Below, piece by piece: positions 56,142 to 64,000 of a DNA stretch of 64,000 nucleotides. The DNA lies in assembly GCA_024707325.1 (NCBI GenBank), contig JANPZY010000001.1, positions 2,232,501-2,296,500 of the forward strand, written 5' to 3'. The notes below the pieces were generated by a model that worked only from the letters and a program-made list of their open reading frames with translations, had not been told where the DNA came from and searched no databases. This DNA is from Opitutus sp. (GTDB lineage: Bacteria; Verrucomicrobiota; Verrucomicrobiia; Opitutales; Opitutaceae). Position 1 is the first letter of the stretch. Each line of letters begins with the position of its first letter. Position numbers and translations under genes: made by a program.

Positions 56142-58082
56142 TCAGTGTTTGGCGTGCGCGTCCTCGTCGAGGATGTTGCCGTCCTTATCGAGGTGGATGT
56201 GGTAACCATCCGCACCCTCGAGGGCCCACAGGAAGATGCCGGCGAGCAGGATGACGAGGCCGACGAGCGACCACGCGAGATTGTGATAGCAAGCGGCGAT
56301 GCCACCGATGAGCGCACCGACCGAAGCGACGAGCGGCCAGACCGACTGGAACGGCATGTGGATACCACCGTGCGCGTCTTCGGCTTGCGCGTGCTCGGCC
56401 TTCTCCTTCGCGATCTCCGCCTGGTGGTGCTTTTCATACCAGAAGGCGTCGCGCGCGTGGACGGTGGGGATGACGGCGAAGTTGTATTCGCGCGGGGGCG
56501 TGTCGATCGACCACTCGAGCGTGCGGCCATCCCACGGATCGCGACCGGTTTTCTCACCCTTGAAGAAGGTGTAGATTACCACGGCGAAGTAGAGCGCGAT
56601 ACCAACGCCGAGAATGAAGGCACCGACGGTCGCGATAAGGTTGGCGGAGTTCCAGCCCATGTTGCCGTCGTAGGTGAACGTGCGGCGCGGCATGCCGTTC
56701 AGGCCGAGGAAGTGCATCGGGAAGAACGTGACGTTGAAACCAACGAAGATGGCCCAGAACGAGAGCTTGCCCCAGAACTCGGAGACCTTGCGGCCGAACA
56801 TCAGCGGGAACCAGAAATGGATCGCGGCGAGCAGCGCGAAGATCGAGCCGCCGATGAGCACGTAGTGGAAGTGAGCGATGACGAAGTAGCTATCCTGCTG
56901 CTGCGCATCGGCCGGAGCCGCGGAGTGCATCACGCCGGAGAAGCCGCCGATCATGAACATCCAAATAAAGCCCAGCGCGAACATCATCGGCGTGCGCATC
57001 TTCAGGTGGCCGCCCCAGATGGTGCCGATCCAGTTGAAGATCTTCACACCGGTCGGAACAGCGATCGCCATCGTCGCGAGCGAGAAGGCCGCCGTGGCGA
57101 CCGTGCCCATGCCGGTGGTGAACATGTGGTGGCTCCAGACGGCGAAACCGAGGAAACCGATGCACGCGCCGGAGAAGACGACAATCGGGTAACCGAAGAG
57201 CGGCTTGCGGGCGAAGGTCGGGAGGATTTCCGAGACGATGCCCATCGCCGGCAGGATGAGGATGTAAACCTCAGGGTGACCGAAGATCCAGAAAAGGTGC
57301 TGCCAGAGGATGGGCATGCCGCCGTTGGAGACTTCGAAGAAGTTGGTGCCGAACTGGCGGTCCATCATCAGCTCGACCAGCGCGATCGTGATCGCCGGGA
57401 AGGAGAGGACGATGAGGAAGGACGTGATCAGCGTCATCCACGTGAACACCGGCAGGCGCATCATCGTGAGGCCCGGGGCGCGCATGTTGATGATCGTGAC
57501 GATGAAGTTCAGCGCAGCGGCGATCGACGCGACGCCGAGGAGCTGCAGACCCATCACCCAGAAATCGATCGAGTGACGCGGAATGAAGGTCTTGGAAGTA
57601 AGGGGAGCGTAACCGAACCAGCCGCCATCCGGAGCACCTTCGGGGAGGAACCAACCGATGTTAACGATGATCGCGCCGGCCACGAACGTCCAAAGCGAGA
57701 ACGCGTTGAGTCGCGGGAAAGCGACGTCGCGCGCGCCGATCTGGAGCGGCATGATGAAGTTGAAGAACGCCGAGCCCAACGGCATCACGGCGAGGAAGAT
57801 CATCGTCGTGCCGTGCATCGTGAACAGGGTGTTGTATTGATGCGCGGTCAGGATGTCGTTGTTCGGCACCGCGAGCTGGAGGCGGATGAGGAGCGCCTCG
57901 ATACCGCCCACGAGGAAGAAGAAGATGGCGAACAGGCCATACATGATGCCGATCCGCTTGTGATCGACAGTGGTGAGCCAGCTGATGAGTCCCGTCTTGG
58001 CGGAGGGGCGCCAAAGGACAAGGGGCTTGGCCGGAGCCTTCGGCTGTTCGGCGATAAAGGAGGATTTAACCGTGGCGTCCAT
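56142..58082 (-). CDS. ctaD: cytochrome c oxidase subunit I
   Basis: 646 residues, the long form with about 14 membrane spans. Haem a/a3 and CuB ligands: His in FTMHGTTMIFLAVMPLG, FGHPEVYILILP (CuB His, the proton-path Glu and the cross-linked Tyr), WSHHMFTTGM (two CuB His) and IAHFHYVLIGG (haem His pair). The HPEVY Glu marks an A1-type, proton-pumping oxidase. The C-terminal extension (about 560-646) has extra spans and ends HIHLDKDGNILDEDAHAKH. It reduces O2 to water in the inner membrane. Confidence 0.97.
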   Translation of the reverse strand: MDATVKSSFIAEQPKAPAKPLVLWRPSAKTGLISWLTTVDHKRIGIMYGLFAIFFFLVGGIEALLIRLQLAVPNNDILTAHQYNTLFTMHGTTMIFLAVMPLGSAFFNFIMPLQIGARDVAFPRLNAFSLWTFVAGAIIVNIGWFLPEGAPDGGWFGYAPLTSKTFIPRHSIDFWVMGLQLLGVASIAAALNFIVTIINMRAPGLTMMRLPVFTWMTLITSFLIVLSFPAITIALVELMMDRQFGTNFFEVSNGGMPILWQHLFWIFGHPEVYILILPAMGIVSEILPTFARKPLFGYPIVVFSGACIGFLGFAVWSHHMFTTGMGTVATAAFSLATMAIAVPTGVKIFNWIGTIWGGHLKMRTPMMFALGFIWMFMIGGFSGVMHSAAPADAQQQDSYFVIAHFHYVLIGGSIFALLAAIHFWFPLMFGRKVSEFWGKLSFWAIFVGFNVTFFPMHFLGLNGMPRRTFTYDGNMGWNSANLIATVGAFILGVGIALYFAVVIYTFFKGEKTGRDPWDGRTLEWSIDTPPREYNFAVIPTVHARDAFWYEKHHQAEIAKEKAEHAQAEDAHGGIHMPFQSVWPLVASVGALIGGIAACYHNLAWSLVGLVILLAGIFLWALEGADGYHIHLDKDGNILDEDAHAKH

Positions 58083-58090
58083 GGTCTAAA

Positions 58091-59383
58091 TTATTTGAGG
58101 CTCTGGAGATAGGCGACGAGAGCGACGACGTCGTCGGAGTTGAGTTCGATGTGGCGGGCCGTGACCGTGCCGTATTTGTCGACGGAGGCGTAGCCGTTCA
58201 TCGCACCGATGCCCGTCCACATCTTGTTGCCGGGCTTCACTTCGTTCGGGTGCGTGAGCCAGCGAGCGAGTTGCTCGGCGTTGTTTTCCAGCAAACCGCC
58301 TGCGATCGTGGTGCGCGAACCGACGTGAGTGAGGTCAGGAGCCGTGAGACCGGCGCCTTCGTGCCCGCGCACCTGGTGGCAGGTGATGCAGTTCTTGTTA
58401 CGGAAGACCTCGCGACCCTTCGCGATGAGGGCGGGATCTTCGTTCTTCTCAGGGAATTGCTTGGCGCGCCAGGAGTCGAGCGGGGCGAGGTCGAACTCCT
58501 CGGTGTAACCTTTCTCGTTGCGCTTCCACTCGGTTTTCCAGGAGGCAAACTGGGCTTGCGGGGCGTCGTTGGCGTCCGCCACGGCCTGCACCGAACGGGC
58601 GGGGGAGGACTGCTGCTCGAGCCACTCGTTGAACTCACGCGGCCCGAGAGCGATCACGCGGAAACGCATGACGGCATGGGAGTCGCCGCAATATTCGGCG
58701 CATTGGCCCCAGAAATAGCCGGGTTCGTCCGCCTGCAGCCAGAGGAAGTTTCCGCGGTTCGGAATCATGTCCACCTTGCCGGCGAGCTTCGGGACCCAGA
58801 AGCTGTGGATGACGTCAGTCGTGCGGAGATTGATGCGCACCGGACGACCGGCCGGGATGACGAGTTCGTTGGCGGTGACGAGCGGACCCGCGCCTTCGAT
58901 CTGCTCGTTCGGATAGGTGAAACGGAACCACCACTGCAAACCGGTGGCTTCGACGACGTAGGCGTTCTCCTTATCTTCGACCGGAATGTCGTGCGTATAC
59001 CAGATGCCGCGCAGCGTGGGCACGGCGATGATCACCAGCGCCAGCACGGACACGCCGATGAGGCCGAGCTCGATCAGCGGATTACCGTGGCTCTGCTCCG
59101 GCGGTTCGGCGTTTTCGTCGGCTTCGTCGCGCGCCTTGAATTTAAGCGTCGCATAGGCGAGCACCGCCGAAACGAGGACGAAGATGACAAACGTCACCGC
59201 AACGGTCGTGTAGAACACTCCCAACTGCGAGCGGGCGACGGGGCCGTCGACGACGATGGTGGACTGGGGTCCATCCATGCGCCAGAACTTATAGTCGCAG
59301 CCCGTGAGCAGAGCGAGTGCACCGAAGGCAAACGCGCCACGAACCCAGCGAGAGAGGGAGGGAAGGAGGGAGAACAAACGCAT
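58091..59383 (-). CDS. ctaC: cytochrome c oxidase subunit II with fused cytochrome c domain, lipoprotein
   Basis: 430 residues. Signal with lipobox LALLTGC (Cys29), two membrane spans (about 50-125), then the CuA domain with HSFWVPKLAGKVDMIPNRGN and QCAEYCGDSHAVMRF (CuA Cys/His/Met). A C-terminal class I cytochrome c has the haem site CITCH in FRNKNCITCHQVRGHEG. The fused cytochrome marks a caa3-type oxidase. First gene of ctaC-D-E-F, 8 bp before ctaD. The 216-bp region upstream (59384-59599) is shared with the divergent azurin-like gene and should hold both promoters. Confidence 0.96.
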   Translation of the reverse strand: MRLFSLLPSLSRWVRGAFAFGALALLTGCDYKFWRMDGPQSTIVVDGPVARSQLGVFYTTVAVTFVIFVLVSAVLAYATLKFKARDEADENAEPPEQSHGNPLIELGLIGVSVLALVIIAVPTLRGIWYTHDIPVEDKENAYVVEATGLQWWFRFTYPNEQIEGAGPLVTANELVIPAGRPVRINLRTTDVIHSFWVPKLAGKVDMIPNRGNFLWLQADEPGYFWGQCAEYCGDSHAVMRFRVIALGPREFNEWLEQQSSPARSVQAVADANDAPQAQFASWKTEWKRNEKGYTEEFDLAPLDSWRAKQFPEKNEDPALIAKGREVFRNKNCITCHQVRGHEGAGLTAPDLTHVGSRTTIAGGLLENNAEQLARWLTHPNEVKPGNKMWTGIGAMNGYASVDKYGTVTARHIELNSDDVVALVAYLQSLK

Positions 59384-59599
59384 GTGTGCAGGCGTGAGAG
59401 AAGCGAAGCAGTTGCCCCGGAGGGGAACCGGGAGAGAGTTCGCAAACGAGGGGGCGTTTCAAGCCATAATCCGCATTTTTTGCCGGCACTTGCGCATATT
59501 TTGCCGCGCTTTCGAGGGTTATTAGAGATGTGCAAACACGTGCGGATTTCGGGAGTTCAGTTTGCGTTTTAATGGCCGACCTCTGACGGTTTACGCCGT

Positions 59600-60100
59600 A
59601 TGAAACCTAGTCTCCTCGTCGCCACGATTTCCCTCGCGTTCGTCGCCGCCGGCTGCGGACAGAAGGATAACCAATCTCAGTCGTCCGCCGCCCCTGCGAA
59701 GGCTGAGGCGAGCGCCCCCCAAGCCGCTACCTCCGTCGAAGTCACCGGCGGCGATAACATGAAGTTCAGCCTCACGCGCATCGAAGCGCCGGCGAACACC
59801 GACTTCAAAATCACTCTCGTCAACATTGGCACGCAGCCGAAGGAAGTCATGGGCCACAATCTCGTGATCCTGAAACCCGGCAGCGATGTGAACGCCTACG
59901 CGGCGGCCGCTCTGACCGCCAAGGCCAACGACTACATTCCTGAAAATCTCAACGATCAGGTCGTCGCGCACACTCCGCTGCTCGGGCCCCGCAAGTCGGC
60001 TGACATCACCGTCAACCTGCCTCCCGGCGAATATCCCTACCTCTGCTCCTTCCCCGCTCACGCGCAAGTGGGCATGAAGGGCGTGCTCGTGGTGAAGTAA
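59600..60100 (+). CDS. azurin-like blue copper lipoprotein
   Basis: 166 residues with lipobox FVAAGC (Cys19) followed by an Ala/Ser/Gln linker, so probably anchored to a membrane with the cupredoxin domain in the periplasm. Type 1 copper ligands: His86 (KEVMGHNLVI), Cys149, His154 and Met159 (YLCSFPAHAQVGMKG), the azurin spacing. Blue copper proteins carry single electrons. Divergent from ctaC, it could feed electrons to the caa3 oxidase; this is suggested by position only. Confidence 0.92.
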   Translation: MKPSLLVATISLAFVAAGCGQKDNQSQSSAAPAKAEASAPQAATSVEVTGGDNMKFSLTRIEAPANTDFKITLVNIGTQPKEVMGHNLVILKPGSDVNAYAAAALTAKANDYIPENLNDQVVAHTPLLGPRKSADITVNLPPGEYPYLCSFPAHAQVGMKGVLVVK

Positions 60101-60167
60101 TCACCGCTCCGCGTTCAACGTTTTGAATTTGGGTTCCGGGTTTCGACCTGCGAACCCACCGCTTTTC

Positions 60168-60192
60168 AGCCGGCCGCAAGGCCGGCTTTTTT
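60168..60192 (+). terminator. rho-independent terminator of the azurin-like gene
   Basis: Perfect 8-bp stem AGCCGGCC/GGCCGGCT with loop GCAA, followed by six T. Confidence 0.93.
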
Positions 60193-60255
60193 GCGCCCGC
60201 CCTCAAGCGGCCTGACTCAAAATTCAGAACCTAAAATCAACGCGGCTACCGCGCC

Positions 60256-60723
60256 TTAGCGCGCGGCCGGCCACCACTGATACAGGAAGAAATAAACGAG
60301 CACCCCGGTGACACTCACATAAAGCCAGATCGGATACGTCCACTTCGCCCACGCGCGGTGACGTTCGATCTCGCCCTTCAGCGCCAGCCAGAACGTCCGG
60401 GGCACCAGATAGGCGATCGCGATCGCGAGCAGGATGTGGGTGATCAGCATCACATAGTAAACGGTGCGGATCGCGCCCTCGCCGCCGAAGGGCGTGTGCA
60501 CGCCCCGCACGAGAATCTTGTGTGCGACGTAGCCGACCAGAAACACCGCTGACACGAAGCCCGCAGCAAGCATCAGCTTGCGATGCGTGAGAATACGCCC
60601 CGAGCGCACCCGCGTATCGTGCGCGCGTTGCGCCGACTTGATCTGCACGAAACCGAGCACGATCAGCACGGTAGCGATGGCGTTGAGCGCCGCGTTCAGC
60701 GCCGGAATATCGTGGAGGCTCAT
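60256..60723 (-). CDS. DUF420 membrane protein, CtaM-like oxidase assembly factor
   Basis: 155 residues, four hydrophobic spans. LNAIATVLIVLGFVQIKSAQ, HRKLMLAAGFVSAVFLVGYV and THILLAIAIAYLVPRTFWLA carry the conserved His residues of DUF420. CtaM is needed for haem A-type oxidase activity in Bacillus and Staphylococcus. Its ATG overlaps the ctaB stop (60720-60723), so it is coupled to haem O synthesis. Confidence 0.88.
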   Translation of the reverse strand: MSLHDIPALNAALNAIATVLIVLGFVQIKSAQRAHDTRVRSGRILTHRKLMLAAGFVSAVFLVGYVAHKILVRGVHTPFGGEGAIRTVYYVMLITHILLAIAIAYLVPRTFWLALKGEIERHRAWAKWTYPIWLYVSVTGVLVYFFLYQWWPAAR

Positions 60724-61610
60724 GAGGAGGAGAGGAGCCGATCAGCCACCAGTGCGCCGAGCACGATCGGCAGATAGGCGATCGAAGTGAAAAAGAGCGA
60801 ACGCGCCGCGCGGTCGCGGCCTTCCGCGCGCAGAAACACCACCGCGCGCCACAGGAACCACAGGCCGGCGAGCGCCGCTGTAATATTATAGAGTGCTCCG
60901 GTCTGGCCGAGATAAGCGGGCAGCAGGCTCACCACGAGCAACGCCACCGTGTTGATCAGCGACCACCACGCGACTTTGCCGCCGGCTTCATCGCGGACCG
61001 GCAGCATCGGGAAATGAACTTCCGAGTAGTCGCGCCGGTAGCTCCAGGCGATCGCCATGAAGTGCGGGATCTGCCAGAAGAAGAGCACGCCAAACAGAAT
61101 CCAACCGAGCGAGGTGATCCGGCCTTCGCCCGCCGCCCAGCCGATCAACGGCGGAAACGCGCCCGCGATCGCGCCGATTTCCGTGCTCCAACGCGAAAAC
61201 CGTTTCGCGGGCGTATACCAACCGAGATACGAGAAAATCGTCAGCAGCGTGAAGAAGGCCGCCAGTCGATCGACCTTGGCGAAGGTGAGAAACAGCGACG
61301 CGATGCACATCAACACGCCGAGCACGAAGGCCGAACCGGTCGGCACCTTGCCCGCCGGGATGGGGCGGTTCGCCGTGCGCTTCATGCGCGCATCGGTGTC
61401 GTGTTCGAGCCATTGGTTCAGTGCCGCCACGCCGCCCGCGGCGAGCGAGGTGCCGATCATGAGCAGCACGAGCTTCGTGAGATCAACGGGAGGACGCGTG
61501 GCGAGAAAGCCGACGAGCGTCGTCAGCACCGACAACAGACTGAGCCGCGGCTTCGTCAGCTCGAGGTAGTCGCCAAAACGCGCGCGGGAAGGGGAGGACG
61601 CTTCGGTCAT
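60720..61610 (-). CDS. ctaB: protohaem IX farnesyltransferase (haem O synthase)
   Basis: 296 residues from MTEASSPSRARFGDYLELTK (ATG 61608-61610). UbiA-type prenyltransferase adding farnesyl to haem B. First Asp-rich motif NQWLEHDTDARMKRTANRPI (about 84-103); second region YTPAKRFSRWSTEIGAIAGA; about nine spans. It is overlapped at both ends (ctaA stop with its start, its stop with the CtaM start), so ctaA-ctaB-ctaM is one translation-coupled operon making haem A for the adjacent oxidase. Confidence 0.96.
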   Translation of the reverse strand: MTEASSPSRARFGDYLELTKPRLSLLSVLTTLVGFLATRPPVDLTKLVLLMIGTSLAAGGVAALNQWLEHDTDARMKRTANRPIPAGKVPTGSAFVLGVLMCIASLFLTFAKVDRLAAFFTLLTIFSYLGWYTPAKRFSRWSTEIGAIAGAFPPLIGWAAGEGRITSLGWILFGVLFFWQIPHFMAIAWSYRRDYSEVHFPMLPVRDEAGGKVAWWSLINTVALLVVSLLPAYLGQTGALYNITAALAGLWFLWRAVVFLRAEGRDRAARSLFFTSIAYLPIVLGALVADRLLSSS

Positions 61611-62593
61611 GTGCGCACCGTTGTCCGGGTCTCGATGGATTCGCGATGCGCGACCCAGGTCAGCCAAAACGTCACCGCCAGCGTCAGCGCGCCGACCAGC
61701 ACGTGACCGGTCGTCATCGAGGCTGCACGCTGCGTCCAAATGATCTGCGCGCCCAACATGATCTGAATCGCCAGCAGACTCACGAGGCTGGAAGCGGCGA
61801 GTCGCATTCCGATCGTCGAGTTCGCATCGCTGCGCACCTTGAACGCGAAACCGATCAGCGCGACCGAGAGCACCACCGCCATCAGGCGATGAGCAAAATG
61901 AATTCCGATGCGGAAATTCCAGAGCTCCGGCAGCCACCCGCCATCCGGAGTCGATTGCGGGAACGTCGGAATGGCGAGACCCGCGAAGCTGTGACGCATC
62001 ACCGCCGCGATCGCCAGTTGCACGAACAACAGCGCGCAGCATGCGATGCCCCAGCGGCGCACGGCCGGTCCGACGCTCGCACCGCCCTTGATCCAGCCTC
62101 GCGTGCAACTCACCGCGACCGCGATCAGCGTGCAGACGAAGAGCTGCGCGAGACACGCGTGCAGCATCGCGAAAAGCCGCCCGACCGATGTATCCACCAT
62201 TTCAATATGCAGGTGATCGAGCAGCACGCGAAGTCCACCGACCAGCGCCTGCACGAGCACCAATCCGACCGCGAAATAGGAAAGCTTGCGCAACCAGCCG
62301 CGTGCTTCGCGACGCCACAGCCAGATTGCGAGCACGATGGTGATGGTGCTCATCACGCCCGCCGAAAGACGGTGTGAGTGCTCCGCAAACATCGCGATGT
62401 CCGTCAGCCAGCCCTCGGGGTTGATCGACCCGTTGGAGAGCGGCCAGTCGGGAAACACCATGCCCGCTCCGATGCTCGTCGTGAACGCTCCGAGCACCAC
62501 GAGCAGAAACACCCACGCGCTGCCGAAACCGGCGAACAGCGCGAGTGCGGGCTTGTAGTCGGCAGTGCGTGGAAGAGCCGAGGAAGAGTCCAT
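61607..62593 (-). CDS. ctaA: haem A synthase
   Basis: 328 residues from MDSSSALPRTADYKPALALF (ATG 62591-62593); longer upstream extensions have no hydrophobic or family signal. Eight spans in two homologous halves. Haem-binding His are in IAMFAEHSHRLSAGVMSTIT and GIHFAHRLMAVVLSVALIGF, and FPDWPLSNGSINPEGW is a family hallmark. It oxidises the C8 methyl of haem O to formyl. Divergent from the SCO-like gene, so the two copper/haem assembly units share an 86-bp promoter region. Confidence 0.95.
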   Translation of the reverse strand: MDSSSALPRTADYKPALALFAGFGSAWVFLLVVLGAFTTSIGAGMVFPDWPLSNGSINPEGWLTDIAMFAEHSHRLSAGVMSTITIVLAIWLWRREARGWLRKLSYFAVGLVLVQALVGGLRVLLDHLHIEMVDTSVGRLFAMLHACLAQLFVCTLIAVAVSCTRGWIKGGASVGPAVRRWGIACCALLFVQLAIAAVMRHSFAGLAIPTFPQSTPDGGWLPELWNFRIGIHFAHRLMAVVLSVALIGFAFKVRSDANSTIGMRLAASSLVSLLAIQIMLGAQIIWTQRAASMTTGHVLVGALTLAVTFWLTWVAHRESIETRTTVRT

Positions 62594-62679
62594 GAGCAGG
62601 GAGACTTGGCAGCAGAAGGCCCCTTGCTGCTGTGAGCAAACCCTTTGACAATTTTTTCCGGCAGCGAATCCGTTGCACC

Positions 62680-63560
62680 ATGAAATCTTATGGGTTCGTC
62701 CTCGTGTTCGCTGCAGCGCTGGTGCTGACCGCCGGCTGCGCACGCAAGGAAACCAGCCAACCCGCCTCGCAGCGCGCGGTCACCCGCTCACGGGCGAAGT
62801 CATCTCGATCGATCCCGAGCGCAACGTCATGATCGTGCGCCATGATCCGATCGAAGATTTGATGCCGGCGATGACGATGGAGTTTCTCGTGTCGCCCGGT
62901 GATGTCGCTGTCATCAAGCCCGGCCAGCGTATCCGGGCCCGTTTGATTCCGAGCGCCAACGACGATTGGCGGCTCGAGAGCATCTGGCCGGACGACGCTG
63001 CGTCGGAGGCCGCGGTGACGGCACGCGCTCAGGCGCTTCGCCAGGAAACCATGATCCGCGGCAAGAACGCCTACCGTGAAGTAGGCGAGGCGATCCCTGA
63101 TTTCGCGCTCTACGATCAGGACGCGCGCGTGGTGCAGAGCACGCGTTTCCGCGGAAAGCAGATCATGCTGAACTTCATCTTCACGCGCTGCCCGGTCGCG
63201 ACGATGTGTCCGGCCGCCACGGCGAAAATGATGCAAACCCAGCGGCTCGCGCGTGAGGCCGGCGTGACCAATCTCGAACTCGTCTCCATCACGCTCGACC
63301 CGGACTACGACACGCCCGGCGTGCTCAAGGAATACGCGCAGCAGCGCGGGATCGACACGTCCAACTTCAGTTTTCTCACCGGCCCCGAGGCCGCGATCAA
63401 GGACCTGCTCGTGCAGTTTGGCGTCATCGCCGAATCCGACGGGGACTTGATCAAACACACGCTCGCCACGCTGCTGATCGACGCCGACGGCCGCATCGCG
63501 CATCGCACCGACGGCAGCGTGTGGGAGCCGAAGGAGTTTGTGGCCAAAATGAAGAAATGA
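62680..63560 (+). CDS. SCO1/SenC-family copper chaperone fused to a CusF-like domain, frame broken once
   Basis: About 293 residues when the frame is repaired within the GCGCGCG run at 62772-62778. Lipoprotein signal MKSYGFVLVFAAALVLTAGC; a CusF-like copper-binding segment (about 35-105, TGEVISIDPERNVMIVRHDP then IEDLMPAMTMEFLV, with the His and two Met typical of CusF); then a thioredoxin-fold SCO domain. The redox/copper cysteines are spaced C-x5-C (FTRCPVATMCPAATAKM) instead of the usual C-x3-C, with the third ligand His in DLIKHTLATLLID. It probably loads CuA of subunit II. The next gene overlaps it (ATGA 63557-63560). Confidence 0.85.
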
Positions 63561-64000
63561 GCACCGCCAGTCCCTCGACTTCTCCTGCGCTGACGCGCCG
63601 CCAGTTGCGCCAGATCGCGATCATCACCGCGGTCGCGATCGCGATCTTCGCGTTCATGCGCTGGCTGCCGACCGGCACGAATCTCAATCACATGGATTTC
63701 CGCGTCGATGCGAAGAACGTCATCGATTTCTGCGATCCGCTGAATCCGCAGTTCATCCCGGTCGTGGCGGTGACGTCGCCCGTGAACCTGACTTTGTCCG
63801 GCGTGCAAAACGCCCGCGCGGGCGAACTCGTCCGCGCCACCGCGGTGCTGCGCACGGCCAATGGCAAACCGATTGGCACGCCCGATCTCGTCGTTACGCA
63901 CACCGAGCTGCTGCATCTCCTCATCGTCGATCCTACGCTGACGGATTATCAGCACGTCCACCCGCAGCCGGGCCGCGCGCCGGGCGAGTGGGAGTTCGAG
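63557..64000 (+). CDS. single-pass membrane protein in the copper operon, C-terminus outside window
   Basis: First 148 residues. One membrane anchor (about 20-37, IAIITAVAIAIFAFMRWLPT), then a periplasmic region with SPVNLTLSGVQNARAGELVR and HTELLHLLIVDPTLTDYQHV followed by HPQPG. This His-rich stretch resembles FixH/YtkA-like or heavy-metal-binding cupredoxin-type domains that precede copper handling proteins. The start overlaps the SCO stop. Function is inferred from context; the end is missing. Confidence 0.7.
   Translation, partial: MSTASPSTSPALTRRQLRQIAIITAVAIAIFAFMRWLPTGTNLNHMDFRVDAKNVIDFCDPLNPQFIPVVAVTSPVNLTLSGVQNARAGELVRATAVLRTANGKPIGTPDLVVTHTELLHLLIVDPTLTDYQHVHPQPGRAPGEWEFE

Noticed and set aside
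62645..62673. Sigma-70 promoter before the SCO gene
   Set aside because: TTGACA at 62645 is a perfect -35, but the hexamer 17 bp later (ATCCGT) is a poor -10; too weak to annotate.

Overview
The window is GC-rich bacterial chromosome with dense genes, short operons and many rho-independent terminators. The gene content points to Verrucomicrobiota, most likely an Opitutaceae relative: a eukaryote-like GlnII glutamine synthetase, FecR/CHASE2-cyclase signalling, a Rrf2-controlled sulfate cluster and a caa3-type oxidase assembled with CtaA, CtaB and CtaM. The taxon is inferred from recalled protein families, not from a database search. I see no phage, CRISPR array or intact insertion sequence.

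Layout. 1-2.2 kb: start of leuA, an ECF sigma factor with two small membrane proteins (CnrYXH-like layout), and the SRP RNA. 2.3-9.3 kb: a secreted glycoside hydrolase, a PRC/BON envelope protein, pnp and rpsO. 9.6-15.8 kb: a DciA-like protein, an MsbA-like ABC exporter, two oligopeptide permeases, a gamma-glutamylcyclotransferase-like protein, and a PP2C phosphatase overlapping a miniature kinase-like gene. 16-22.7 kb: glnII, three near-identical FecR-domain genes and a CHASE2 adenylate cyclase. 23.1-30.4 kb: ilvB, a YmdB-like phosphodiesterase, accA, a TPR protein, YceI, queA, tRNA-Thr and a Lon-N domain protein. 30.6-37.9 kb: dnaK, groES, groEL, an NAD-dependent DNA ligase with an apparent signal peptide, and an MBL-fold hydrolase. 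38.3-49.9 kb: a sulfur cluster (Rrf2 regulator, YezD, porin, two sulfate-binding proteins alternating with two M14-like genes, CysT, CysW, CysA, CysK) and an FAD protein. 50.2-64 kb: a CtaG-like protein, a HupE/TonB-receptor cassette, the oxidase operon, an azurin-like lipoprotein, haem A synthesis and a copper-chaperone operon.

The most unusual signal is not a gene. Six intergenic sites carry arrays of a degenerate repeat unit of exactly 22 bp (about 44 units; 481-590, 6343-6467, 13975-14128, 22742-22950, 34796-34971, 49961-50180). Register is kept perfectly within each array although individual units differ widely. GCAC and CGAC cores recur 11 bp apart. Three of the arrays lie beside short paired inverted repeats of two further families that look like REPINs.

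Nine single-base frame breaks fall in eight otherwise intact genes (glycoside hydrolase, ABC exporter, cyclase, YmdB-like, queA twice, ligA, sulfate-binding protein, SCO). Most lie in short homopolymers and the protein continues normally on both sides. Uncorrected sequencing indels are the simplest explanation, so these genes are annotated here as whole.
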